Below are positions 1-6,926 of a DNA stretch of 12,415 bases, in pieces. The position numbers and the translations under genes are program-made. Each line of letters starts with the position of its first letter. Position 1 is the stretch's first letter. The notes beneath the pieces are model-generated. The model did not search any database. It saw only the letters and a program-made list of their open reading frames with translations, and was not told the origin of the DNA. The stretch comes from Pseudomonadota bacterium. Lineage in GTDB: Bacteria; Pseudomonadota; Gammaproteobacteria; Burkholderiales; Eutrophovitaceae. Where the stretch lies: NCBI GenBank assembly GCA_002704665.1, contig PAHB01000067.1, positions 1 to 12,415 on the forward strand, written 5' to 3'.

Positions 1-479
1 ATAAAAACGAGGATCTTTATGAGGTTATTCGTAATGCGATAGAAAAAGTTGCTGTTAAATTAGCCAAAATGATTATTAAAGATGGAGAGGGTGCCACAAA
101 ATTTGTTACGATAAAAGTGAAAACAGGCCAAGATGAAAAAGAGTGTCGCGCTGTAGCCTTCTCAATTGCCGAGTCTCCATTGGTAAAAACTGCTTTTTAT
201 GCCGAAGATCCAAACCTAGGGAGAATATTAGCGGCAATAGGAAAGTCAGACGTTAAAAAATTAAATCTTCAAAATATTATTATTCATCTTGATAGTATGG
301 TCATCTTTGAAAATGGAGAGAGGGCTGTGGGTTACGATGAGAAAAAGGCGAGCACTATAATGAAGAAAGATGAATTTTGCCTGATTATTAATTTAGCACG
401 AGGTGAAGAGGAATTTGAGTTATGGACTTGTGATATGTCTCACGATTATGTGACCATCAATTCTGATTATCGGAGCTAG
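1..479 (+). CDS. argJ: ArgJ, glutamate N-acetyltransferase / amino-acid acetyltransferase, C-terminal part
   Basis: ArgJ moves the acetyl group from N-acetylornithine to glutamate in the cyclic arginine pathway; bifunctional forms also make N-acetylglutamate from acetyl-CoA. It acts in the cytoplasm. The frame is open from the window edge (first full codon at 3) to TAG at 477-479, giving 158 residues of a protein usually near 400. This is therefore only the C-terminal part of the beta chain, and the self-cleavage site lies outside the window. Recognisable conserved stretches are DGEGATKF (about residues 27-34 of this fragment), ESPLVKTAFYAEDPNLGRIL, and the C-terminal TCDMSHDYVTINSDYRS, which matches the family's usual ending. 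An internal ATG at 69 lies inside the gene and is not the start. The DUF815 gene follows after 5 bases, so the two are probably co-transcribed. Confidence 0.96.
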   Translation, partial: KNEDLYEVIRNAIEKVAVKLAKMIIKDGEGATKFVTIKVKTGQDEKECRAVAFSIAESPLVKTAFYAEDPNLGRILAAIGKSDVKKLNLQNIIIHLDSMVIFENGERAVGYDEKKASTIMKKDEFCLIINLARGEEEFELWTCDMSHDYVTINSDYRS

Positions 480-484
480 AGAAT

Positions 485-1363
485 ATGAAAAGCGATAATG
501 TTTTTATTCAGTTAGAAAAAGTTTTAGATCGTTTAAATTTATATTTATCGGGCGAGGTTGAATTGCCAGATTGGGAAAAGTTTGCAGCGTTCCGGTGGCA
601 AAAAATGATTGGTGGCCGGCAGAAATTTCAGCCCATAAAGCGGATAGATCCTATAACTCTGGACGATTTAAAAGGAATAGATAAGCAAAAAAATATAGTA
701 CTCGATAACACAGCGAGATTCGTACGCGGAGTACGAGCAAATAATGTTCTTTTGACTGGTGCTAGAGGTACCGGTAAGTCATCGATCGTAAAAGCGGTAT
801 TTAATAAATTAAATGTTAAACATTTGCGATTGATCGAGGTAAACAAGGACGATCTAAATGATATCCCTATAATATTGGATGCTTTAGAAGGAAGTGAATT
901 TAAATTTCTATTATTTTGTGATGATCTTTCGTTTGAGTCAAATGATTCGGGATACAAAGCACTGAAGGCGGTGCTTGATGGTTCACTGTTATCGCTGCCG
1001 GATAATATCCTTATCTACGCAACTTCTAACAGACGACATCTTATGCCAGATTATTTTAGTGACAACACCGACACGAAATATAAAAAAGACGAAATTCACC
1101 CCTCTGAGTCAACTGAAGAGTCTATTTCTTTATCTGAAAGATTTGGATTGTGGGTGTCGTTTTATCCATGCGATCAAAAATTGTACTTGTCGATAATGAA
1201 CTATTGGGTAGATTGCCTTGCAAACGAAAGCGTAAACAAAATAAATATTGAGCAAGAAGCACTTCAATGGGCGATAAAACGAGGTTCCAGAAGCGGCCGT
1301 GTAGCAAAGCAATTTGCAATAGATTGGGTTGGAAAAAACACAATCGAATTGGGTGGGAACTGA
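485..1363 (+). CDS. AAA+ family ATPase, DUF815
   Basis: A 292-residue P-loop ATPase of the DUF815 family, whose cellular role is not known. The AAA+ core is clear: Walker A GARGTGKSS at residues 92-100, a Walker B-like strand FLLFCDDLSF at 141-150 ending in two acidic residues, a sensor-1-like ATSNRRHLMP at 179-188, and SERFGLWVSF at 217-226, a conserved stretch of this family with a candidate arginine finger. The N-terminal 90 residues are family-specific, including the short W-K-rich stretch before the ATPase core. There is no signal peptide or membrane segment, so it is cytoplasmic. The ATG at 485 follows the argJ stop by 5 bases and has only a weak GAGAA-type site. The next gene starts 22 bases downstream, which puts it in the middle of an argJ-DUF815-MutT operon. 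Function should not be inferred beyond ATP-driven remodelling. Confidence 0.9.
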   Translation: MKSDNVFIQLEKVLDRLNLYLSGEVELPDWEKFAAFRWQKMIGGRQKFQPIKRIDPITLDDLKGIDKQKNIVLDNTARFVRGVRANNVLLTGARGTGKSSIVKAVFNKLNVKHLRLIEVNKDDLNDIPIILDALEGSEFKFLLFCDDLSFESNDSGYKALKAVLDGSLLSLPDNILIYATSNRRHLMPDYFSDNTDTKYKKDEIHPSESTEESISLSERFGLWVSFYPCDQKLYLSIMNYWVDCLANESVNKINIEQEALQWAIKRGSRSGRVAKQFAIDWVGKNTIELGGN

Positions 1364-1385
1364 AGGGAATAATAAATCAGTTAAA

Positions 1386-2321
1386 ATGAGAAGAAAAATA
1401 GTAGTTGCAGTAGGGATACTGATTAGAAAGGACGGTCAGGTGTTGATGGCGAAAAGACCCATTGGAAAGATATCAAGTGGGTTTTGGGAGTTCCCGGGAG
1501 GGAAAGTTAAAAGTGGCGAGTCGCTAGAGCATGCGTTGCAGAGAGAATTATTTGAGGAGGTAGGTGTCTCGGTATATTCCTTTTTCCCATGGATTACCCG
1601 CGTTATGCATCAAAATGGGTGTGATGTTATTTTGAAATTCTTTCGAATAAACATGTGGAGGGGCAAGCCAGTTGCCCGAGAGGGACAAGAATTAGAGTGG
1701 CAAAGTCCTAGTGAAATTGAGGTAAATCCGGTGCTACCTGCTAACCACAGAGTGTTAAAGTTTTTGCGTTTACCATCAATTTACGGAATCAGTGATGCTA
1801 CCAGTCTGAACTCTTTTGTTTTCTCGAAAAAACTTGATAATGCTGTAAAACAAGGTTTGCGTTTTATACAGGTTAGAGATAAAAAATTACCAGAACTGGA
1901 AAGGATAGCTTTGGCAAAAAAAGTTATAGAAAAATGTAATAGGGTTGGCGGAATTGCCATAATAAATAGTGACTTTGATTTGGCGCGGAGATTTAACGCT
2001 AGTGGGGTACACCTTTCATCGGCCTTACTTAAGAGACAACAATCACGTCCAAATTTTGAATGGTGTGGGGCCTCTTGTCATGATGACAAAGAATTGCAAA
2101 AAGCGATAGACATAGACTTGGACTTTGTCGTGTATGGTCCTGTTTTAAAAACCGAAACTCACCCTGAATCGAAACCAATTGGTTGGACAAAATTTGAATT
2201 AAAGGCGAAGGACTTTCCTATACCGATTTTCGCTATTGGCGGATTAACAAAAACAATGTTAGAAAGGGCTCAAAGCATCGGTGGTCACGGTATTTCTATG
2301 CTAAGGGGTGCATGGAGCTGA
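1386..2321 (+). CDS. Nudix hydrolase fused to a ThiE-like domain (MutT/ThiE fusion)
   Basis: A 311-residue two-domain protein. The N-terminal half is a MutT-type Nudix hydrolase: residues 39-61 fit the Nudix box G-x5-E-x7-REU-x-EE-x-GU exactly (GKVKSGE, then RELFEEVGV). It probably removes pyrophosphate from oxidised nucleotides such as 8-oxo-dGTP. The C-terminal half, from about residue 133, has the ThiE/TenI barrel pattern: QVRDK, IINSDFDLA, GVHLSS, GPVLKTETHP and FAIGGL in the expected order. The usual ThiE metal and catalytic positions are altered, so thiamine phosphate synthesis is doubtful. Such fusions are a known family in beta- and gammaproteobacteria. I chose the ATG at 1386 over the ATG at 1329, which lies inside the upstream gene, because the conserved Nudix fold begins with RRKIVVAVGIL. 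An AGGGA at 1364-1368 is rather far away (17 bases). It converges on zapD. Confidence 0.92.
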   Translation: MRRKIVVAVGILIRKDGQVLMAKRPIGKISSGFWEFPGGKVKSGESLEHALQRELFEEVGVSVYSFFPWITRVMHQNGCDVILKFFRINMWRGKPVAREGQELEWQSPSEIEVNPVLPANHRVLKFLRLPSIYGISDATSLNSFVFSKKLDNAVKQGLRFIQVRDKKLPELERIALAKKVIEKCNRVGGIAIINSDFDLARRFNASGVHLSSALLKRQQSRPNFEWCGASCHDDKELQKAIDIDLDFVVYGPVLKTETHPESKPIGWTKFELKAKDFPIPIFAIGGLTKTMLERAQSIGGHGISMLRGAWS

Positions 2322-2322
2322 C

Positions 2323-2333
2323 GGCGTAGCGCC
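2323..2333. terminator. Possible weak hairpin between convergent genes
   Basis: GGCG-TAG-CGCC forms a 4-bp perfect stem with a 3-base loop immediately after the MutT-fusion stop, in the 24-base gap between convergent genes. It is followed on the plus strand by ATTTTG, which is a poor U-tract, and on the minus strand by none. It could weakly limit read-through, but the stem is too short for confidence. Confidence 0.2.
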
Positions 2334-2345
2334 ATTTTGAAAAAA

Positions 2346-3101
2346 TTAAAGAAGATTACAAAAGCTAAGTTCAAAATCTACATTTTCGTTGGTCTGTTTT
2401 TTTGAATGATCACCCGCAATGGTAAACCTAATATTTAAGAGATACTTGTTAGCACTGACTTCAGGCACTAGTTTGTCCGATGAGTTTGTTTTGACTCGGA
2501 TTAATTGTGCCATTTTCCCGGAGAGGGTTTTTTGGAAATTTCCATTTGTGGCCGAGATATTTTCCGGTTGACCACTTTTTCTCAGTATTTTTAAAATTAC
2601 GATTATTCCAGATGCCAGTCCTTGAAATGGTTGTAACCACTTTTCCAAATCTTCTTTTCTGTTGGAGGGATCGCTACTGAGCCAAAAATGGTATGAAGGC
2701 AAATCAAATTGACAAACACCGCCTGGTATGGACGTTCTTTGGCGGATACTTGATAACCAGTCATTTTGTCGAATTTCGTGTCCAGTTTTTCCTGATGATT
2801 TCAAAAGCAGGTCGCTAGCGCTTTCGATTTCGCTTATCAGGCTTGTAACGGCGCTATCTTCTACAGACGGATTACCTCTGAATTGCGTCAAGTGATTTTT
2901 CTGTTTTTCAAGTTCCTGTATCACTTCAGATTTTAATTCCGATCGACCGGTAACCTCGAGTATTTCAAATATGGTAAGTAATCCGGCATGGCTTATGTCC
3001 GGCGACTCATGCGCCAGAAAAGTTTTAGCCCGATTATAGAGGCTTTCTAGCCGCAGGAATGTCCTTATTCGTTCATTTACTGGAAATTCATAGGTAATCA
3101 T
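2346..3101 (-). CDS. zapD: ZapD, FtsZ-bundling cell division protein
   Basis: ZapD (DUF1342) binds the C-terminal tail of FtsZ and cross-links its filaments at the division ring in the cytoplasm. The family is limited to beta- and gammaproteobacteria. The protein is 251 residues, close to the roughly 250 usual for the family. It opens with the characteristic ITYEFPVNERIRTFLRLE and later shows the conserved FRGNP (near residue 85) and the SSIRQRTSIPGGVCQFDLP stretch in the middle. A longer open frame begins at 3128, but the ATG at 3101 is preferred: GGAAAGA lies 6 bases before it and the family's conserved N-terminus begins there. It is the last gene of the minus-strand block, 75 bases after coaE. 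The small zinc protein YacG, often encoded between coaE and zapD, is missing here. Confidence 0.93.
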   Translation of the reverse strand: MITYEFPVNERIRTFLRLESLYNRAKTFLAHESPDISHAGLLTIFEILEVTGRSELKSEVIQELEKQKNHLTQFRGNPSVEDSAVTSLISEIESASDLLLKSSGKTGHEIRQNDWLSSIRQRTSIPGGVCQFDLPSYHFWLSSDPSNRKEDLEKWLQPFQGLASGIIVILKILRKSGQPENISATNGNFQKTLSGKMAQLIRVKTNSSDKLVPEVSANKYLLNIRFTIAGDHSKKQTNENVDFELSFCNLL

Positions 3102-3107
3102 TATCGT

Positions 3108-3114
3108 TCTTTCC
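3108..3114 (-). promoter_or_regulatory. Ribosome binding site that sets the zapD start
   Basis: GGAAAGA on the minus strand, 6 bases before the ATG at 3101. It lies inside the longer reading frame that begins at 3128, so it argues for the shorter zapD product. Confidence 0.6.
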
Positions 3115-3176
3115 AAAAAAATAGGCAAAACTTTAAGTTATTACCAAATTCCTAACATTAACTATATTCTACCAGA

Positions 3177-3794
3177 CTACTTACAATAGTTTGATTTATG
3201 AAATGCTAAATTCAAATATATATTATGCAAAAAATGGACTTTAGAGCGCAAATTATCGATATTGCTTACGTTTTTTATTAGGTCGTCTGCAAATTCTAAT
3301 CGTTTAGTTCGAGTCACCTGAGCACGAATGATCTTATGCACTTCTTCAGTTTTTAACCCGGATCTTATCTTCACTCGATTAATTTGCATTTGCGGAGGAC
3401 AGTCAATAATTAGCACCCTGTCGGAAGAAAAATTTGCGCCATTTTCGAGAAGTAAGGGAATGCCGACTATTACAAAAGGACCACTTGCTGAATCTGTAAA
3501 ACTGTCTATTTCATCTCCTATAATTGGATGTAAAAGTGATTCGAGTTTAGTTTTTGCGTTATTATTTTGAAAAACCAATTGGCGTAATTTTTTTCGATCA
3601 ATAGAACTATCATGCTTAAGATAGTCTGGCCCAAATGCATCGACTACTTTTTGGTAACCTGCTTCGCCGGGTTTGGTTATCGCATGAGCAATTTCATCGG
3701 CGTCGATTGTTTCGATATCGCGTTCCTTAAATAAATTTGAGACTGTAGTTTTGCCACATCCTATCCCACCAGTCAGTGCCACGATATACGTCAT
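3177..3794 (-). CDS. coaE: Dephospho-CoA kinase
   Basis: CoaE phosphorylates the 3'-hydroxyl of dephospho-CoA with ATP, the last step of coenzyme A synthesis, in the cytoplasm. The 205-residue length matches the family (about 200-206). The P-loop GGIGCGKTT is at residues 9-17, preceded by the typical MTYIVALT strand. DADEIAH at 32-38 is the conserved substrate-side motif, and the IPLLLENG stretch near the middle is also standard. The ATG at 3794 has a good GAGG site at 3802-3805 with 7 bases of spacing. That site overlaps the last codons of pilD, whose stop lies only 4 bases upstream, so the two are probably translationally coupled. The C-terminal tail is less conserved, as usual. Confidence 0.96.
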   Translation of the reverse strand: MTYIVALTGGIGCGKTTVSNLFKERDIETIDADEIAHAITKPGEAGYQKVVDAFGPDYLKHDSSIDRKKLRQLVFQNNNAKTKLESLLHPIIGDEIDSFTDSASGPFVIVGIPLLLENGANFSSDRVLIIDCPPQMQINRVKIRSGLKTEEVHKIIRAQVTRTKRLEFADDLIKNVSNIDNLRSKVHFLHNIYLNLAFHKSNYCK

Positions 3795-3798
3795 TATT

Positions 3799-4686
3799 TT
3801 ACCTCAAAATCAGATTTTTAATTTCATTACCCCAAAGGAGTGCTATAAAACCGGCAGACGCTAAATAAGGTCCAAATGCAATGCTCTGAGTTTTTGTTGA
3901 TTTTCGTAGAATTTGAATACACCCACCGAATATACCAGCGCATGAGGCGAGAACAAGTAAGATGGGAAGAGAACTCCAACCAACCCATGCACCCAGAGCT
4001 GCAAATAGTTTTACGTCACCTTGCCCCATACCATCCTTTCGCGTGACAAGTTTGAATATCGTCGCTATAGCCCACAAAAAAAGGTATCCGAATATGGCTC
4101 CGATTACTGATTCCTCTAGCGAGACGAACATCGCGTTCAGATTAAATATTATTCCTGACCAGAGTAGCAGTATTGTCAAAAAATCTGGTAGGATTTTTTT
4201 TTCTATGTCTATAAAACTGAGGCATATTAATATCCAGATAAAAAAACAGCATCCTACTGTCATCCAAGTGAATTGATAGCGATATATAACGTACGAGGTT
4301 AATACCCCACAAATAAATTCGATGGCAGGGTATCGAAAGTTGATAGCTGACTTGCAAAATTCGCATTTACCCTTTAAAGCGATAAAGCTTACGAGTGGCA
4401 GCAAATGATAGCTTTTTAGGGTTCGTTTGCAAGTAGGGCAATGGGACCTAGGATAAGCTAGGGTCAGATTTTTGTTAATATTATTATCTCGACTAATAAT
4501 TCCTGCGTAATCCATAAAACCGCTGGTGCGCAAGGCATCTGCCGCGTATTCACTCCAAGATTCTTGCAACATCAACGGCAATCGATAAACCACAACGTTT
4601 AGAAAGCTTCCAATAATAGTTCCCACAAAAAATGCAAACAAAATAGTTATAGAGGGCAACTTATTGAGCAATTCCGTCAAGATCAT
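3799..4686 (-). CDS. pilD: Type IV prepilin peptidase / N-methyltransferase
   Basis: PilD is an inner-membrane aspartyl protease that cleaves the leader of type IV prepilins and type II secretion pseudopilins and N-methylates the new N-terminus. The 295-residue protein has the expected plan: a first membrane helix ending GTIIGSFLNVVVYRLP (about 22-37), a cytoplasmic domain with the zinc cysteines C83, C86, C108 and C111, then several membrane helices. The two catalytic aspartates are in FIDIEKKILPD (D160) and GMGQGDVKLF (D224). Both catalytic sites and all four cysteines are intact. I see no clear Shine-Dalgarno site before the ATG at 4686, but the family N-terminus fits this start. pilB and pilC, its usual neighbours, are absent; a CNNM-like gene sits upstream instead. 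coaE follows by 4 bases. Confidence 0.96.
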   Translation of the reverse strand: MILTELLNKLPSITILFAFFVGTIIGSFLNVVVYRLPLMLQESWSEYAADALRTSGFMDYAGIISRDNNINKNLTLAYPRSHCPTCKRTLKSYHLLPLVSFIALKGKCEFCKSAINFRYPAIEFICGVLTSYVIYRYQFTWMTVGCCFFIWILICLSFIDIEKKILPDFLTILLLWSGIIFNLNAMFVSLEESVIGAIFGYLFLWAIATIFKLVTRKDGMGQGDVKLFAALGAWVGWSSLPILLVLASCAGIFGGCIQILRKSTKTQSIAFGPYLASAGFIALLWGNEIKNLILR

Positions 4687-4760
4687 TAGTGAATGAAAAA
4701 ATTTTAATGTTGTAAAATTTAAGTAATATTATGAAACGGCTTTTATTCAGCTGTATTTGA

Positions 4761-6044
4761 TTATTTTAAGATGTTCTTTTTTAACTCTTCTGGAAACAAG
4801 CGAACTGCTTTTACAACTTTATCCTGAGCTTGCAATATTTCAACAGGAATTTCTCCTATTTTAAGTGAAGTTCCAGGGTCGGGAATGTCTTGAAAGTGAT
4901 TTACTATTAACCCATTTATAGTTTTTGGTCCTCCGAGTGGAAATTTGAATCCTAGATGTTTGTTAAGATCCCTAAGTGGACACCCTCCATTGGCTATAAT
5001 ACTTCCATCCTCTTGAGGTTTGAAATAGTTGGCTGTTAGCGGAGAATCTGTAGTGAATTCACCAATAATTTCTTCGATAATATCCTCCAGAGTGAGAAGT
5101 CCCATGAGCTCTCCGTATTCATCTACGATTAATCCCATCGTCGAACCTTGATCTTGAAAATTTTGTAGTTGCGTCAAGAGTGGAGTGTCGATTGGAACGA
5201 AATATGGCTCCCACATAATCTCCTCGAGCAGATTTTTATCAATTAATTCACCCTCGGCCACATTTAGTAACTTTCTTAGATGAACAATGCCAACGACATT
5301 ATCCAATTGGTCTGAAAAAAGAGGAATACGGGTGTGATTTGATGAGGATATTTCTTTTCTAAGAATATCTGTATTACTGTTTAGGTCAATAGCTTCAATT
5401 CGACTTCTTGGGGTCATTACGTCTTCGACAGTGATTGAATTGAGGTCAAAAAGATTTGTTAAAATGTTTTTATGTTTCTGAGGGAGAAAGTTTCCGTTTT
5501 CTAATACCAACGTCCTTAGTTCCTCCGGACTCAAGTTATCTTTTTTGTGATTGATTGGGTTTAAACCGAGAGTCCAAAGGATTCCAGTGACGAAAATGTT
5601 CGCGAGGGATACTATGGGGTGCGCAACTTTTAAAAGAGGACGCAGTAAAAAACTGGCCGGGTAAGCGATTTTTTCGGGGTAGCTCGCACCTATTAGTTTC
5701 GGCGTGATTTCGCTAAAAATAAGTATCGCCGCTGTAACGAAAAGGGTCGCTAGCGTGAGGGCTATTTCATTTTCACCTATGAGCCGAATGGCTATGACCG
5801 TTACCAAAGTTGCAGCTGCAGCATTTGCTAGGTTGTTTCCTAGCAAAATCACTCCGAGCAGTCTGTCGGTTCTAGCCATTAGTTTTTCAGTTCGAGTGGC
5901 TCCGTGATGACCCTTACTCGCCAAATGTCTCATTTTATAACGGTTAAGCGCCATCATGCTCGTTTCAGAGATGGAGAAAAAGGCCGATATGATTAACAAG
6001 AAAAAGAAAATAATTAAGAGCGCAAATATTGAGAACTGATCCAA
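4761..6044 (-). CDS. CNNM/CorC-like membrane protein with CBS pair (HlyC/CorC family)
   Basis: A 427-residue member of the DUF21/CNNM family (YfjD, also called CorB-like), linked in some bacteria to magnesium or cobalt transport. Residues 1 to about 165 form the DUF21 membrane domain with SAFFSISETSMMALN (20-34), GNNLANAAAATLVT (69-82) and FSEITPK (110-116). A CBS pair follows: the first begins at VEDVMTPRSR (206-215), and the second contains GLIVDEYGELMGLLTLEDI and binds nucleotide in relatives. The last roughly 80 residues are the CorC_HlyC domain, ending with the EILQAQDKVVKAVRLF strand. The start codon is TTG, supported by AGGAAA at 6051-6056 six bases upstream and by the family's short N-terminus. 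It lies 26 bases after the CcsA-like gene, an arrangement that resembles yfjD-ypjD next to ffh in enterics. The exact ion is not known. Confidence 0.93.
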   Translation of the reverse strand: MDQFSIFALLIIFFFLLIISAFFSISETSMMALNRYKMRHLASKGHHGATRTEKLMARTDRLLGVILLGNNLANAAAATLVTVIAIRLIGENEIALTLATLFVTAAILIFSEITPKLIGASYPEKIAYPASFLLRPLLKVAHPIVSLANIFVTGILWTLGLNPINHKKDNLSPEELRTLVLENGNFLPQKHKNILTNLFDLNSITVEDVMTPRSRIEAIDLNSNTDILRKEISSSNHTRIPLFSDQLDNVVGIVHLRKLLNVAEGELIDKNLLEEIMWEPYFVPIDTPLLTQLQNFQDQGSTMGLIVDEYGELMGLLTLEDIIEEIIGEFTTDSPLTANYFKPQEDGSIIANGGCPLRDLNKHLGFKFPLGGPKTINGLIVNHFQDIPDPGTSLKIGEIPVEILQAQDKVVKAVRLFPEELKKNILK

Positions 6045-6050
6045 GTTAGG

Positions 6051-6056
6051 TTTCCT
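6051..6056 (-). promoter_or_regulatory. Ribosome binding site supporting a TTG start
   Basis: AGGAAA on the minus strand, 6 bases before the TTG at 6044-6042 of the CNNM/CorC-like gene. It supports TTG as the true start. Confidence 0.6.
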
Positions 6057-6070
6057 GAATTATATGAGTG

Positions 6071-6886
6071 TTAATTAATAAGTAATATTTCAACTACAAA
6101 CCTTGTGCCAATATAGGCAAGAAATAACACACTGTATCCCAAAAGCGTCCATTTGACTGCAGTTTTGCCTCTCCACCCGAAAAATATTCGTCCTGCACCT
6201 AGAGAAACAAAAATAACCCAAGACGAAATTGCGAAAATAATTTTGTGCTTGAATTCTAAAAAATTACCAGTTTCCTCATTGAGAAAAACCATTCCTGTCA
6301 AAAGCGCTAGTGATAAAAAGGCTATTCCGATAAAAATCATTCGAAACAAGATTTTTTCCATTGTTAAAAGCGGGGGTAACGATTCTAGGTAAAAGGGTAT
6401 TGTTCCGCGGGAGAGACATTTTTGTGCCGTTACCATTATTACGGTATGTAAACCTGCAATTGTAAAAATACCATAAGCTGCGATTGATAAAATGGGGTGG
6501 ATTTCGAAAACGTCTATGTTACTCAGAGTTATCGGGTATGAAGGCGCTAATAGTATAAAAGGCAAGCAAATGATAGTTAAGACTATTATAAGCAAATATA
6601 AGACGGCCAGTCGGTAAAAAAATGCAAAGAACCAACAGCTTAAAAGAGCCATCCAACAAATTACCGAAATTGCACTGCTAAGGCTAAAATTTAAATCAGA
6701 GTCGACTGTAATATGATCAATTAAAAACCAAAGGTGGAATAACAAAACCATCATTAGAATGAATTGTGTGACAAATTGGTGCTTGGAATTTGTGAGATTT
6801 TCTCGTAACCTAACGACTTTGGAAAGGCGCAGAGCGATACCTATATATCCGAGACAAATCGCCAGTGTTATTAAGATTTTTGTCAT
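6071..6886 (-). CDS. CcsA/YpjD-like cytochrome c assembly family membrane protein
   Basis: A 271-residue multi-pass inner-membrane protein of the CcsA/CcmF-like 'cytochrome C assembly' family, of the short YpjD type found next to ffh. About eight hydrophobic segments are visible. Conserved elements include LLFHLWFL in the first third, HPILSIAAYGIFTIAG in the middle, KHKIIFAISSW and GWRGKTAVKW near the C-terminus, and a last helix AYIGTRFVVEILL. The three histidines in these elements resemble the haem-handling positions of CcsA relatives. YpjD itself has no settled role, so haem or cytochrome c maturation is inferred. The ATG at 6886 lacks a clear Shine-Dalgarno site. It is the first gene of the minus-strand block and is divergent from ffh across only 40 bases, so both promoters must overlap neighbouring coding sequence or each other. 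Confidence 0.9.
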   Translation of the reverse strand: MTKILITLAICLGYIGIALRLSKVVRLRENLTNSKHQFVTQFILMMVLLFHLWFLIDHITVDSDLNFSLSSAISVICWMALLSCWFFAFFYRLAVLYLLIIVLTIICLPFILLAPSYPITLSNIDVFEIHPILSIAAYGIFTIAGLHTVIMVTAQKCLSRGTIPFYLESLPPLLTMEKILFRMIFIGIAFLSLALLTGMVFLNEETGNFLEFKHKIIFAISSWVIFVSLGAGRIFFGWRGKTAVKWTLLGYSVLFLAYIGTRFVVEILLIN

Positions 6887-6926
6887 TTTTTTAAAAGAAT
6901 ATTAAGAAGAGTTAGCATTCTAGTTT
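6887..6926. other. Divergent 40-base gap between the CcsA-like gene and ffh
   Basis: The only divergent junction in the window; it must hold or border start signals for both directions. It is A/T-rich and contains AAGAAGAG at 6904-6911, a possible but distant (15 bases) ribosome site for ffh. I could not find a -35/-10 pair with acceptable spacing in either direction. Confidence 0.5.

Noticed and set aside
628..957. Open frame of 109 codons on the minus strand within the DUF815 gene
   Set aside because: It lies wholly opposite a gene with clear AAA+ motifs and its translation resembles no known family.
6880..6905. TTGTCA and TATTAA as an ffh promoter
   Set aside because: The spacer is only 14 bases, too short for sigma-70, and no better pair was found.
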